Positions 43,092 through 53,229 of a DNA stretch of 64,000 nt are shown here, piece after piece. The notes under the pieces are model-generated. The model was given only the letters and a program-made list of their open reading frames with translations. It searched no databases and was not told where the DNA came from. The stretch is from Cryobacterium roopkundense. GTDB lineage: Bacteria > Actinomycetota > Actinomycetes > Actinomycetales > Microbacteriaceae. Both the position numbers and the translations under genes were made by a program. The stretch lies in contig NZ_JACHBQ010000001.1 of assembly GCF_014200405.1 (NCBI RefSeq), positions 4,340,001 through 4,404,000 on the forward strand, written 5' to 3'. Numbering within the stretch: the stretch's first letter is position 1; the number at the start of each line of letters is the position of its first letter.

Positions 43092-43661
43092 ATGGGGGTC
43101 GACAGGGCGCGCATCGAGGCGGCTGTTTCAGAGATTCTGGCGGCGATCGGCGAGGACACCGACCGCGAGGGCCTGGAGTCCACGCCGAAGCGGGTAGCGG
43201 ATGCCTACGCCGAGTTCTTCGGCGGACTAGACCGGAATCCGCTCGATCACCTGCGAGACTCGATTCCGGTGGGCCCGCACACCGGGGAACTCGTGTTGCT
43301 GCGAGACGTGGCGTTCCGATCGATCTGCGAGCATCACCTACTGCCCTTCCTTGGCACTGCGCACGTGGCCTACCTGCCGAACAAGCGCGTAGTCGGCCTC
43401 GGCCGCCTGCCCGCCGTGGTTGAGACCATTTCGGCGCGCCCGCAGTTGCAGGAGCGTTTGACCGAAGAAATTGCGGAGGCCCTTCAGGAAGGCCTCAACC
43501 CGCTCGGGGTGCTCGTGGTTCTCGACGCCGTGCACGGCTGCGTCGGCACCAGGGGGCCGCGCCAGGCGAGCAGCTCCACCGTGACGATGGCCAGCCGAGG
43601 AACTCTCTCCGACCCGGTGGCGCGGGCGGAAATCATCGCGTTGATTGCGGCCGGTTCGTGA
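43092..43661 (+). CDS. folE: GTP cyclohydrolase I
   Basis: The 189-residue enzyme has the zinc site ICEHHLLPF and a second Cys in HGCVGTRG; the QASSSTVTMASRG block binds substrate. It makes dihydroneopterin triphosphate, the first pterin of folate synthesis. Its stop overlaps folP (GTGA). Confidence 0.95.
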   Translation: MGVDRARIEAAVSEILAAIGEDTDREGLESTPKRVADAYAEFFGGLDRNPLDHLRDSIPVGPHTGELVLLRDVAFRSICEHHLLPFLGTAHVAYLPNKRVVGLGRLPAVVETISARPQLQERLTEEIAEALQEGLNPLGVLVVLDAVHGCVGTRGPRQASSSTVTMASRGTLSDPVARAEIIALIAAGS

Positions 43662-44494
43662 CTCTCATCATGGGCGTGCTCAACGTCACGCCCGACTCCT
43701 TCAGCGATGGCGGTCGGTGGGCCGGAGCGGATGCCGCCATTGAGCACGGCCTGCACCTCGCCGCCCAGGGTGCCGACGTGGTGGACGTGGGCGGGGAATC
43801 CACCCGGCCGGGAGCGACCAGGGTGACCCCGGCCGACGAACGGTCTCGCGTGATCCCCGTGATCACGGAACTCGCTCGCCACGGAGTGCGCATCAGCGTG
43901 GACACCCTCAATGCGAGCACGGCGGAGGCCGCAGTGGCCGCAGGCGCAAGCATTATCAATGACGTGTCCGGGGGACTGGCCGACCCACTGATGGCCGGGG
44001 TCGCCGCGCGCAGCGGGCGTACCTACGTGGCCATGCACTGGCGAGGCCATGCCCAGGAGATGGGCTCGAACGCGAATTACACCGACGTCGTGGCCGACGT
44101 GCGCGCTGAGCTCGCTGCCCGGGTGGCCGCTCTCACGGCGGCGGGTGTGAAGCGGCGTGACGTGGTGTTGGATCCGGGCCTCGGCTTTGCCAAGGAAGCG
44201 GAGCACGACTGGGAACTGCTCGCGAACCTGGCGGCCTTCGATGACCTGGGGCTTCCCGTGATGGTGGGGTCCAGTCGCAAACGGTTCGTGGCGGCGGTGC
44301 TGTCGGCGGAGGCATCCGTTCTCTCCCGCGACCTGCCGACCGCCGTGATCAGCGTTCTCGCTGCACAGGCGGGGGCGTGGGCGGTGCGCGTGCACGACGT
44401 GTCGGCCACCCGCACCGCGTTCAACGTTCTGGCACGCGTGGCCGAGGCCCGGCGCGACTCGACCATCGGCGACTCGGCGCGGTCCCGCTCATGA
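43658..44494 (+). CDS. folP: Dihydropteroate synthase
   Basis: The 278-residue TIM-barrel enzyme begins MTLIMGVLNVTPDSFSDGG, a signature block, with DVGGESTRPGA and SRKRF further on. It joins pterin and p-aminobenzoate and is the sulfonamide target. The GTG start at 43658 overlaps the folE stop. The folB frame begins at its end. Confidence 0.97.
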   Translation: MTLIMGVLNVTPDSFSDGGRWAGADAAIEHGLHLAAQGADVVDVGGESTRPGATRVTPADERSRVIPVITELARHGVRISVDTLNASTAEAAVAAGASIINDVSGGLADPLMAGVAARSGRTYVAMHWRGHAQEMGSNANYTDVVADVRAELAARVAALTAAGVKRRDVVLDPGLGFAKEAEHDWELLANLAAFDDLGLPVMVGSSRKRFVAAVLSAEASVLSRDLPTAVISVLAAQAGAWAVRVHDVSATRTAFNVLARVAEARRDSTIGDSARSRS

Positions 44495-44508
44495 GCCACA
44501 ATGGAGTC

Positions 44509-44871
44509 ATGACGGACTCGATCACCCTTACCGGGCTGCGCGTCAACGCGCACCACGGCGTCTACGACTTTGAACGAGAAAACGGCCAGGACTTCATCAT
44601 CGATGTCACGGTGTGGCTCGACCTGCGCCGGGCGGCCGCGAGCGACGACGTGGCGACCACGATCCACTATGGCGAGCTTGCCAACGAGGTGACCGAGGCC
44701 GCCCGGCGCAACCCGGTGGACCTGATCGAGACTGTCGCCGAGCGGATCGCCGCCGTTGTGCTGCTGCATCAGGCCGCCGACCGTGTGCAGGTGACGGTGC
44801 ACAAGCCGCAGGCGCCCATCGAGGTGCCGTTCACGGATGTTGCGGTGCGCATCGAGCGGACGCGCGCATGA
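44509..44871 (+). CDS. folB: Dihydroneopterin aldolase
   Basis: The 120-residue product runs from ATG 44509, matching family starts (ITLTGLRVNAHHGVYDFE). An earlier ATG at 44491 overlaps the folP stop as ATGA and could also serve. The conserved HHGVYDFERENGQ and the C-terminal KPQAPI are present. It cleaves dihydroneopterin to the hydroxymethylpterin. It overlaps folK by four bases. Confidence 0.92.
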   Translation: MTDSITLTGLRVNAHHGVYDFERENGQDFIIDVTVWLDLRRAAASDDVATTIHYGELANEVTEAARRNPVDLIETVAERIAAVVLLHQAADRVQVTVHKPQAPIEVPFTDVAVRIERTRA

Positions 44872-45389
44872 GCGTGGCGACCGGCGCTCACGTGGTGTTG
44901 GCCCTCGGCAGCAACCTCGGCGACCGCACGGCGACTCTCGCCGCCGCCGTGCGCGACCTGTGCGCGGTTCCCGGCTTTGAGCTTGAGGCAGTCTCCCCGA
45001 CGTTCGAATCGGCGGCAGTGAAGCTCGACGGGGTCGATGACGCCGCTCCCCGATATTTCAATTCGGTGGTGACCGGTAATTTCGCCGGATCACCGCATGA
45101 CCTGCTCTCCGCCGTGAACCATATCGAGGCCCAACACGGGCGAGTGCGGACCCAGCGGTGGGGCGACCGCACCCTCGATATCGATATCATCGCCGTGGGC
45201 GCGCTGCACATCGACGACGCCCTACTCACCCTTCCGCACCCGCGCGCCTGGGAACGCGACTTCGTGCTTGCGCCCTGGCTATGCATCGACGCGGACGCCG
45301 TGATCCCCGGCCGCGGCCCCATCAGCGATCTGCTTGCCGCTACTCGGAACACCGTCATGCCGGTGGCCGACCAGACAGGGGCGTCATGA
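44868..45389 (+). CDS. folK: Hydroxymethyldihydropterin pyrophosphokinase
   Basis: The 173-residue product has LALGSNLGDR at the N-terminus and RWGDRTLDIDII at about residues 95-106, the HPPK signature. It activates the pterin for folP. The ATG at 44868 overlaps the folB stop, and its own stop overlaps the next gene (ATGA). Confidence 0.95.
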   Translation: MSVATGAHVVLALGSNLGDRTATLAAAVRDLCAVPGFELEAVSPTFESAAVKLDGVDDAAPRYFNSVVTGNFAGSPHDLLSAVNHIEAQHGRVRTQRWGDRTLDIDIIAVGALHIDDALLTLPHPRAWERDFVLAPWLCIDADAVIPGRGPISDLLAATRNTVMPVADQTGAS

Positions 45390-45883
45390 AGCGCACTCAC
45401 GCCACGCCCCTGATCGGCCTCGGCCTCGCCGGACTCGTGCTGGGGTTTCTCCTCGAACTCGGTGCCGCGGCATCAGGTTCGGCCATCATCGTTCCGCCCG
45501 TGACCCTGCCGCTCACCCTGGTGGCGATGGCGGCCATCGTGGTCGTGCTCGCCTGGCGCGTGCGTCGATCGACCCGGCGTCGGGGCGCGCGGCGTATGGA
45601 TCCGTTCTGGGCCATGCGCGTCGCCGTTCTCTCGAAAGCATCGAGCCTGAGCGGGGTGCTTCTTCTCGGAGCCGGCCTCGGAATCGTCGTGTACATTCTC
45701 ACGCGCACCGTCGTGGCGGCGATGCCCTCGCTGTGGCTCGCTATCGCCACGGCCGTAGGTGCCCTGCTGCTGCTCGTGGGCGGACTCCTGGCGGAGTACT
45801 TCTGCACCCTGCCTCCCGACAAAGACCCCACCAAGTCCGGCGACAAACCGAACGGAGACGTTCCCGGTGGCGCACGTGTCTGA
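45386..45883 (+). CDS. DUF3180 membrane protein
   Basis: The 165-residue protein has four predicted membrane helices (about residues 8-28, 35-55, 84-105 and 112-134) and a polar tail. It matches DUF3180 by position and topology: this family follows folK in most actinobacteria. Function is unknown. It overlaps its neighbours on both sides. Confidence 0.85.
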   Translation: MKRTHATPLIGLGLAGLVLGFLLELGAAASGSAIIVPPVTLPLTLVAMAAIVVVLAWRVRRSTRRRGARRMDPFWAMRVAVLSKASSLSGVLLLGAGLGIVVYILTRTVVAAMPSLWLAIATAVGALLLLVGGLLAEYFCTLPPDKDPTKSGDKPNGDVPGGARV

Positions 45884-46415
45884 GCTTCCTGAGTTCACCC
45901 CGCCGTCTGCTGACTCCGTTGTCGAGCCGCCCGCCCGCCTCGACCTGCCAGAAGTCGGCGACTGGCAGCGGGTCGCGCCGCGCTACGTCGTGGTCGAAAT
46001 CGTCGGAACGGTCGTCTTCGGCCTCGTCGTCTGCGGCGGTGCGGCCCTGCTCTGGCTGCTCGCCGATTTTCGCTGGGCCCTCTACGCCGGCGCGGCCTTC
46101 GCCCTCTTCACGATCATCAGCGTCATCATCGAACCTCGCCGGGTACGGTCGATCGGATACCAGCTTCGCGCCGACGACCTGCTGTTCCGTCGTGGCATCA
46201 TGTTCCAGCGCTTCGTGTCGGTGCCCTACGGCCGCATGCAGCTCGTGGACATCACGCGTGGTCCGGTGGCCCGATGGCTGGGACTCGCCGACTTGAAATT
46301 CGTCACCGCTGCCGCCACGTCGGGCGTGGCGATCCCCGGGCTCGATGAAGCCGTGGCAGAGGCCCTCCGTGACCGCCTGGTCGAGTTGGCCGAGAGCCGC
46401 CGGGCCGGGCTGTGA
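45867..46415 (+). CDS. Membrane-anchored bacterial PH-domain protein (bPH2)
   Basis: The 182-residue product starts at GTG 45867 with GGAGA upstream. Two hydrophobic segments (about 48-68 and 72-90) are followed by a bPH2 domain with YQLRADDLLFRRGIMFQRFVSVPY and LVDITRGPVARWLGLADL (PF03703). Pairs of such proteins (YdbS/YdbT-like) are linked to bacteriocin resistance and envelope stress. Its partner is next, overlapping as GTGA. Confidence 0.85.
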   Translation: MAHVSELPEFTPPSADSVVEPPARLDLPEVGDWQRVAPRYVVVEIVGTVVFGLVVCGGAALLWLLADFRWALYAGAAFALFTIISVIIEPRRVRSIGYQLRADDLLFRRGIMFQRFVSVPYGRMQLVDITRGPVARWLGLADLKFVTAAATSGVAIPGLDEAVAEALRDRLVELAESRRAGL

Positions 46416-48088
46416 CGCTCCCGGTCGATCCCACCGGCGATCCGCCTGCCGGCCCGCCCGCCAGCCCGCCTGTCGACCCCGAGGGTTCGCCCGCGCAGCT
46501 TGCCGTTCCGCTTGCTGTTCCGTCGATCACGGACGGCGAGTGGCACCGGCTGCACCCGGCGACCCCGTTGCTCCGGGGCGGCATCTTCATCGTTGCGGTT
46601 CTCGGATTCGTTATCGCCAACCTGCGCGAACGCCTCGTGGAGTTCTTCTTCAATGAGCCGCACCACGGGGGAGACCCCCTCGACGAGATCGTGAACCGGG
46701 GGGCCGTCGGTTGGGCGCTGCTGGGCGTTGCGGCCGTGCTCATCGTCATTCTCGTGGTGTTCTGGCTCTCTTGGCGCATGCACACCTTCCGGGTGACAGC
46801 CGAGGTCGTGGAGGTTCGCAGCGGCGTGGTGTTCCGCAGCAGCCGCCGGGCGCGCCTCGACCGTGTGCAGGGTGTCAATCTGGTGCGCCCCTTCATTCCC
46901 CGGCTGTTCGGCGCCGCCAGGCTCGAGGTGAGCGTGGCGGGCCAGGACGGCAACGTGCAGCTCGCCTACCTGGGCTCCGCGCTCGCCGACGGCCTGCGCC
47001 GTGACATTCTGCGCCTCGCCTCGGGACTGCGTCAAGCGCCGCACAGCGCACCGGCCGCCGTCACGGAAATGGATGCCGCTGGCCCCGTCCCGGAAACCGG
47101 CGACGCGCCCGGCGCCGGTTTCGGGGCAGCGTCGCTCGGCGCGCTGGCGCACACTCGGGTAAACGAGTTCATGGCCCCCGAACTCGACCCCGACGCCGCG
47201 CCCCCCGAGTCCGTCGTGCGCATCCCGCCTGGCCGCCTCATCGGCTCGCTCGTCTTCAGCGGCTTCACGGTCTTCCTGCTGATCGCCGTCACCGGTCTCA
47301 TCGTGAGTGTGGCGGTGGGAAGCAGTGAATGGTTGCTCTTCGCCATTCTTCCGGGAATCATCGCCAGCGTCGGCTACTACTTCTCGCGATTCACCAAGTC
47401 CCTGCGGTACAGCATCGCCGCAACGCCTGAGGGCGTGCGCGTGGGCTTCGGCCTGTTGTCCACGAGCAGCGAAACCCTTCCCGCCGGTCGCATTCACGCC
47501 ATTGGGGTGTCGCAGCCCCTGTTGTGGCGCCCCTTCGGCTGGTGGCAGATTCAAATAAACAAGGCCGGACAGTCAACGAACCAGGGCGCCGCGGGCGGGG
47601 CGAATACCCTGACACTGCCCGTCGGCACCCTCGAGGACGTGGCCAGGGTACTGGAACTGCTGGTGCCCGGCTTCGAGCAGCAGCACGACCTCATCGCCCG
47701 CGGCCTGCTCTCCAGGGGCGGCAGCGACGGGTTCACGAACGCTCCTCGATCGGCCCGCTGGCTTCGTCCGTTCTCCTGGCGCCGCACAGGATACGCCATG
47801 TGGGGCAACGTGGCCCTGCTCCGACGAGGCGTCGTGTCGCGCGAACTCATCCTGGTTCCGCTCGCCCGACTGCAGAGCGTGCGCATCTCGCAGGGCCCCA
47901 TCCAGAGGCGACTCGGGCTTGCCCATGCCCACCTGCACACCGTGGCCGGCCCGGTCACAGCGACGGTGAGCAACATGCACCGAGACGAGGCTGTGCGCCT
48001 CTTCGACGTGGTATCCACTGGGGCCATTTCGTCTGCCGACCTGGACACCAGCGTCGCGAGCACCCCCACGACAGGACCGACGCAATGA
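46412..48088 (+). CDS. YdbT-like PH-domain membrane protein
   Basis: The 558-residue partner of the preceding gene has a Pro-rich N-terminus, two pairs of membrane helices (about 55-75, 92-115, 275-300 and 305-325) and three bPH2 domains (for example about 120-200 and 330-420). GTG 46412 overlaps the upstream stop. It is probably an envelope-stress or membrane-binding factor with the smaller PH protein. Confidence 0.85.
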   Translation: MTLPVDPTGDPPAGPPASPPVDPEGSPAQLAVPLAVPSITDGEWHRLHPATPLLRGGIFIVAVLGFVIANLRERLVEFFFNEPHHGGDPLDEIVNRGAVGWALLGVAAVLIVILVVFWLSWRMHTFRVTAEVVEVRSGVVFRSSRRARLDRVQGVNLVRPFIPRLFGAARLEVSVAGQDGNVQLAYLGSALADGLRRDILRLASGLRQAPHSAPAAVTEMDAAGPVPETGDAPGAGFGAASLGALAHTRVNEFMAPELDPDAAPPESVVRIPPGRLIGSLVFSGFTVFLLIAVTGLIVSVAVGSSEWLLFAILPGIIASVGYYFSRFTKSLRYSIAATPEGVRVGFGLLSTSSETLPAGRIHAIGVSQPLLWRPFGWWQIQINKAGQSTNQGAAGGANTLTLPVGTLEDVARVLELLVPGFEQQHDLIARGLLSRGGSDGFTNAPRSARWLRPFSWRRTGYAMWGNVALLRRGVVSRELILVPLARLQSVRISQGPIQRRLGLAHAHLHTVAGPVTATVSNMHRDEAVRLFDVVSTGAISSADLDTSVASTPTTGPTQ

Positions 48089-48101
48089 CAGGAGCACTAC
48101 A

Positions 48102-48896
48102 GTGACGCAGCGACCGGGACGACTCGGCGTGGGAATCATCGGCGCTGGTCGGGTCGGTCCGATCCTCGGTGCCGCCCTCGCCGGCGCCGGACACGCCATC
48201 GTGGGCATCAACGCCATCTCGCAGGCGAGCCGTGATCGGGCAGAAGTCATCCTGCCCCTTGTTCCCATTCTCACCGTTCCGCAGATCGTCGAGCGCAGCG
48301 AACTCGTGATCCTCGCAGTTCCCGACACCGAGCTCGAAGGCCTTGTGAGCGGCCTCGCAGCCACCAGAACGTGGCGGCCGGGTCAGCTCGTGCTGCACAC
48401 GTCAGCTCGCTACGGTATCGACGTTCTCGCCCCCGCCCTGGCCGGGGGTGCGATCCCACTCGCCATCCACCCCGCGATGGCCTTCACGGGAACAAGTCTC
48501 GACCTCACGCGACTCACAGACAGCTACTTCGCGGTCACCGCGCCGGCCCCGGTTCTGCCGATCGGACAGGCCCTCGTCGTGGAGATGGGTGGGGAGCCGA
48601 TCATCGTGGCCGAAGGGGACCGGGCGAGCTACGCGGAGGCCGTCGAGACGGCGACCGCGTTCTCCACATCGATCGTGGAGCAAGCCACCCGTCTGCTCTC
48701 CGATATTGGCGTCGAGAGTCCAGGTGCTGTCATCGGCCCGCTCGTGCGGTCGGCCATGGAGAATGCGCTCGGCCGTCTGAGCCCTGAACCGTTTGATCTG
48801 ACCGCACTCGACGGTCTGCAGGAGCGTACTCTTCGTGACAGGCTTGACGACGGCCCGCGCGAACGATTCAACGAACAAGACCCGGAGGACGAGTGA
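48102..48896 (+). CDS. DUF2520 / Rossmann-like reductase-type protein
   Basis: The 264-residue protein has an N-terminal Rossmann fold with GIIGAGRVGPILGAAL at residues 10-25, and a C-terminal helical dimer domain with HPAMAF and GPLVRSAMENAL. This is the DUF2520 family that almost always precedes panC in actinobacteria. The position and fold invite a role as an alternative ketopantoate reductase, but this is not demonstrated by sequence. CAGGAG lies upstream of GTG 48102; it overlaps panC as GTGA. Confidence 0.85.
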   Translation: MTQRPGRLGVGIIGAGRVGPILGAALAGAGHAIVGINAISQASRDRAEVILPLVPILTVPQIVERSELVILAVPDTELEGLVSGLAATRTWRPGQLVLHTSARYGIDVLAPALAGGAIPLAIHPAMAFTGTSLDLTRLTDSYFAVTAPAPVLPIGQALVVEMGGEPIIVAEGDRASYAEAVETATAFSTSIVEQATRLLSDIGVESPGAVIGPLVRSAMENALGRLSPEPFDLTALDGLQERTLRDRLDDGPRERFNEQDPEDE

Positions 48897-49774
48897 CTGT
48901 GCTCACCATGCCAGAAGTCATTGGCACCATTGACGACCTGCGCAACCGACTGGGTGAGACCCGCGACAGGGCTGCCATGGTGGGCGGTGACACCCGCGTC
49001 GTGCTCATACCCACCATGGGCGCACTGCATGATGGGCACATGGCTCTGATTCGCCGGGCCAAGCAGCTCGGTGACATCGTCTTCGTCTCCATCTTCGTGA
49101 ACCCACTGCAGTTCGGTGTCGGCGAAGACCTCGACCGCTACCCGCGCACCCTCGACGCCGACCTTCACGCGCTCGCCGCCGAGGGAGTGCCGTTCGTGTT
49201 CGCGCCGAGCGCCCGCGAAATGTACCCGGCCGGCACCAACGACACCCGCGTCGTCGCGGGGCCGGTCGGCTCGCTGTACGAAGGAGCTGCCCGTCCCGGA
49301 CACTTCGACGGCATGCTCACTGTCGTCGCGAAACTCCTCAACATCGTCATGCCGGATGCCGCTGTATTCGGTCAGAAAGACGCGCAGCAGGTCTTCCTCG
49401 TGCAGAGCATGGTGGCCGACCTCAACGTGCGCGTCGCCATCGAGGTGGTGCCCACGGTGCGCGAAACAAGCGGGCTGGCCCTCTCGAGCCGCAATCGAAA
49501 CCTTGATCCGGCCGAGCTCGAGGCCGCCGCGGCGCTGTACGCCGGGCTGACAAAGGCCCAGCTGGCCGCCGCAGACGGGCCCCAAGCCGCCCTCGCCGCG
49601 GCGCATGCGATCATCGACGCCCAGCCGTTGGTTAAACTGGACTATCTCGTTGTCGTTCATCCTCAGACCTACCGTTCGGTGGAACCCGACTACCGCGGGC
49701 CGGCCAGAATGTTGGTCGCCGCGATAGTGGGCTCCACCCGCCTCATCGACAACTTTTCACTCGACCTGGCCTGA
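48893..49774 (+). CDS. panC: Pantothenate synthetase
   Basis: The 293-residue product has IPTMGALHDGHMALIRRAK and FGQKDAQQVFLV, the ATP and pantoate sites. It joins pantoate and beta-alanine for coenzyme A. I used GTG 48893, overlapping the upstream stop; ATG 48908 (five codons later) is also possible. lysS follows after about 110 bp. Confidence 0.95.
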   Translation: MTVLTMPEVIGTIDDLRNRLGETRDRAAMVGGDTRVVLIPTMGALHDGHMALIRRAKQLGDIVFVSIFVNPLQFGVGEDLDRYPRTLDADLHALAAEGVPFVFAPSAREMYPAGTNDTRVVAGPVGSLYEGAARPGHFDGMLTVVAKLLNIVMPDAAVFGQKDAQQVFLVQSMVADLNVRVAIEVVPTVRETSGLALSSRNRNLDPAELEAAAALYAGLTKAQLAAADGPQAALAAAHAIIDAQPLVKLDYLVVVHPQTYRSVEPDYRGPARMLVAAIVGSTRLIDNFSLDLA

Positions 49775-49883
49775 CGGCCGGCAGCACCCCGCGCATCCAG
49801 CACCGCGCACCCCGTACGTGACCGACCGACACACACCGAGCCCACCGCGAACCATCCGGCGGGCCCTGGCAATGGAGACCCGC

Positions 49884-51392
<1,509 letters not shown>

Positions 51393-51399
51393 GTGTGCG

Positions 51400-51555
51400 A
51401 TGAGCTATCTGCCCAAAGGCGAACTTGAGCCGGAGAAGCCCGACAAGAACGGCCGTAAGCCGCCGTCGCAGAGCAGAATCGCGCTCTGGATCGTCGTCAG
51501 CGGGGTGGGCCTTTACCTCGTGGGCAGTGGCCTGTACGGCATTCTCACGAAGTAG
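51400..51555 (+). CDS. Small membrane protein, 51 aa
   Basis: This short ORF begins at ATG 51400, seven bases after the lysS stop. A charged N-terminal half (GELEPEKPDKNGRKPP) is followed by one membrane helix (IALWIVVSGVGLYLVGSGLYGIL). It is a typical tail-anchored small actinobacterial protein of unknown role, probably translated with lysS. Confidence 0.65.
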   Translation: MSYLPKGELEPEKPDKNGRKPPSQSRIALWIVVSGVGLYLVGSGLYGILTK

Positions 51556-51572
51556 CGCTGTAGTCTAAGAAG

Positions 51573-51752
51573 GTGATTGAGAACTTCTGGGGTAACGCGC
51601 TCTTCTCGGTTGTGCCCACCATTTTTCTGGGACTGCTGTTCTGGGGTTTGCTGCGCTCAATTCTGCGGGCTGACCGCACCGAGCGGAAGGTCTACGCCCG
51701 CATGGAAGCCGAAGAACGCGAGCGTCTCGGTCTAGACAAGCCCGCCACCTAA
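51573..51752 (+). CDS. Small membrane protein, 59 aa
   Basis: The product runs from GTG 51573, 17 bases after the previous stop, with AAGAAG nearby. One membrane helix (LFSVVPTIFLGLLFWGLLRSIL) is followed by a charged cytoplasmic helix (RADRTERKVYARMEAEERERLG). Similar small proteins lie between lysS and cls in related genomes. Its role is unknown. Confidence 0.7.
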   Translation: MIENFWGNALFSVVPTIFLGLLFWGLLRSILRADRTERKVYARMEAEERERLGLDKPAT

Positions 51753-51758
51753 TTCCAC

Positions 51759-53222
51759 ATGTTCGGTTTCGATGGCCTGACCATCACCGTACTGCTGGCT
51801 TTCATCATCGACTTCGCGGTGAGAATCGTGGCGATCATTGTCGTGCCGCGCAACCGACGGCCCATGTCGGGCATGGCGTGGTTGCTCACGATCTTCTTCA
51901 TCCCGTACGTGGGCGTGCTGCTCTTTCTGCTCATCGGCTATCGAACGCTTCCGAAGAAGCGGCTGGCCAAGCAGGAGGAGATCAACAGGTTCATCCGCGA
52001 GAGCACCGAGGGTATGGAACGCGTGGACCGCGACCAGCCATGGCCTAGCTGGCTTGAATCCGTCGTGGAGCTCAACCGCAACCTCGGCGCCATGCCGCTC
52101 GTCGGTGACAACCGCGCGAGCCTCCTTGGCGAGTACCAGGAGTCGATCGACACGATGATCGCGGACATCGATGCGGCACGCAAGTATGTGCACGTTGAGT
52201 TCTACATCCTGTCACTCGACACCACCACAGCGCCGTTTTTCGACGCCCTGGAGAACGCCGTCACCCGCGGCGTCACCGTGCGCGTGCTGATGGACCACAT
52301 CCAGTCCATGCGCAAGCCCGGCTTCCGGCAGACCAAGCAGCGTTTGACGGATGCCGGGGTGAGCTGGGAGCTGATGTTGCCGGTGCAGCCGCTGCGCGGA
52401 AAATGGCAGCGGCCCGATCTGCGCAATCATCGCAAGCTGCTGATCGTCGACGGTCTCGTTGGTTTCATGGGCTCACAGAACATCATCGACCGTTCTTACA
52501 ACATGCGCCGCAACATCCGCCGTGGCCTGCAGTGGAAAGACCTGATGACCAGGGTCGAGGGGCCGATCGTGCTCGGGCTCAACGCGATCTTCATCACCGA
52601 CTGGTACAGCGAGACCGACGAGCTGCTCACCCGCGATGTGGAGCCGACGGTGCCGAACCTCGGTCTGGAGGGCCTCGACTGCCAGGTGGTGCCGAGCGGC
52701 CCGGGGTTCAAGGGTGAGAACAACCTGCGCCTGTTCCTCGCGATGCTGTACTACGCGCAGGATCGAATCATCATCACGAGCCCGTACTTCGTGCCCGATG
52801 AGGCCATGGCCTACGCGATCACCACGGCGACACAGCGCGGAATCCACGTGGAGCTGTTCGTCTCCGAGATCGGCGACCAGGCCCTCGTCTACCATGCGCA
52901 GCGCTCCTACTATGAGGAGTTGCTCACGGCCGGTGTGCACATCTACATGTACCAGGCGCCGTACATCCTGCACGCCAAGCACTTCACGATCGACGAAGAC
53001 GTGGCGGTGATCGGCTCAAGCAACATGGACATGCGCTCCTTCAGCCTCAACATGGAAGTGTCACTCATGGTGCGTGGCAAGTCTTTCGTTCAGGACCTGC
53101 GCAAGATGGAAGACGGCTACCGGGCCAACAGCACAGAACTCACGCTCGAGACCTGGCTCAAGCAGCCGCTGCGCTCGACAGTGCTCGACAACCTCGCGCG
53201 ACTGACCTCCGCCGTTCAGTAG
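51759..53222 (+). CDS. cls: Cardiolipin synthase
   Basis: The 487-residue product has two N-terminal membrane helices (about 5-28 and 36-58) and two phospholipase D HKD motifs: NHRKLLIVDG (about 225) and HAKHFTIDED (about 407). It condenses phosphatidylglycerol to cardiolipin. It starts at ATG 51759, six bases after the preceding small gene, suggesting an operon with lysS. Confidence 0.93.
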   Translation: MFGFDGLTITVLLAFIIDFAVRIVAIIVVPRNRRPMSGMAWLLTIFFIPYVGVLLFLLIGYRTLPKKRLAKQEEINRFIRESTEGMERVDRDQPWPSWLESVVELNRNLGAMPLVGDNRASLLGEYQESIDTMIADIDAARKYVHVEFYILSLDTTTAPFFDALENAVTRGVTVRVLMDHIQSMRKPGFRQTKQRLTDAGVSWELMLPVQPLRGKWQRPDLRNHRKLLIVDGLVGFMGSQNIIDRSYNMRRNIRRGLQWKDLMTRVEGPIVLGLNAIFITDWYSETDELLTRDVEPTVPNLGLEGLDCQVVPSGPGFKGENNLRLFLAMLYYAQDRIIITSPYFVPDEAMAYAITTATQRGIHVELFVSEIGDQALVYHAQRSYYEELLTAGVHIYMYQAPYILHAKHFTIDEDVAVIGSSNMDMRSFSLNMEVSLMVRGKSFVQDLRKMEDGYRANSTELTLETWLKQPLRSTVLDNLARLTSAVQ

Positions 53223-53229
53223 CCCGCCG

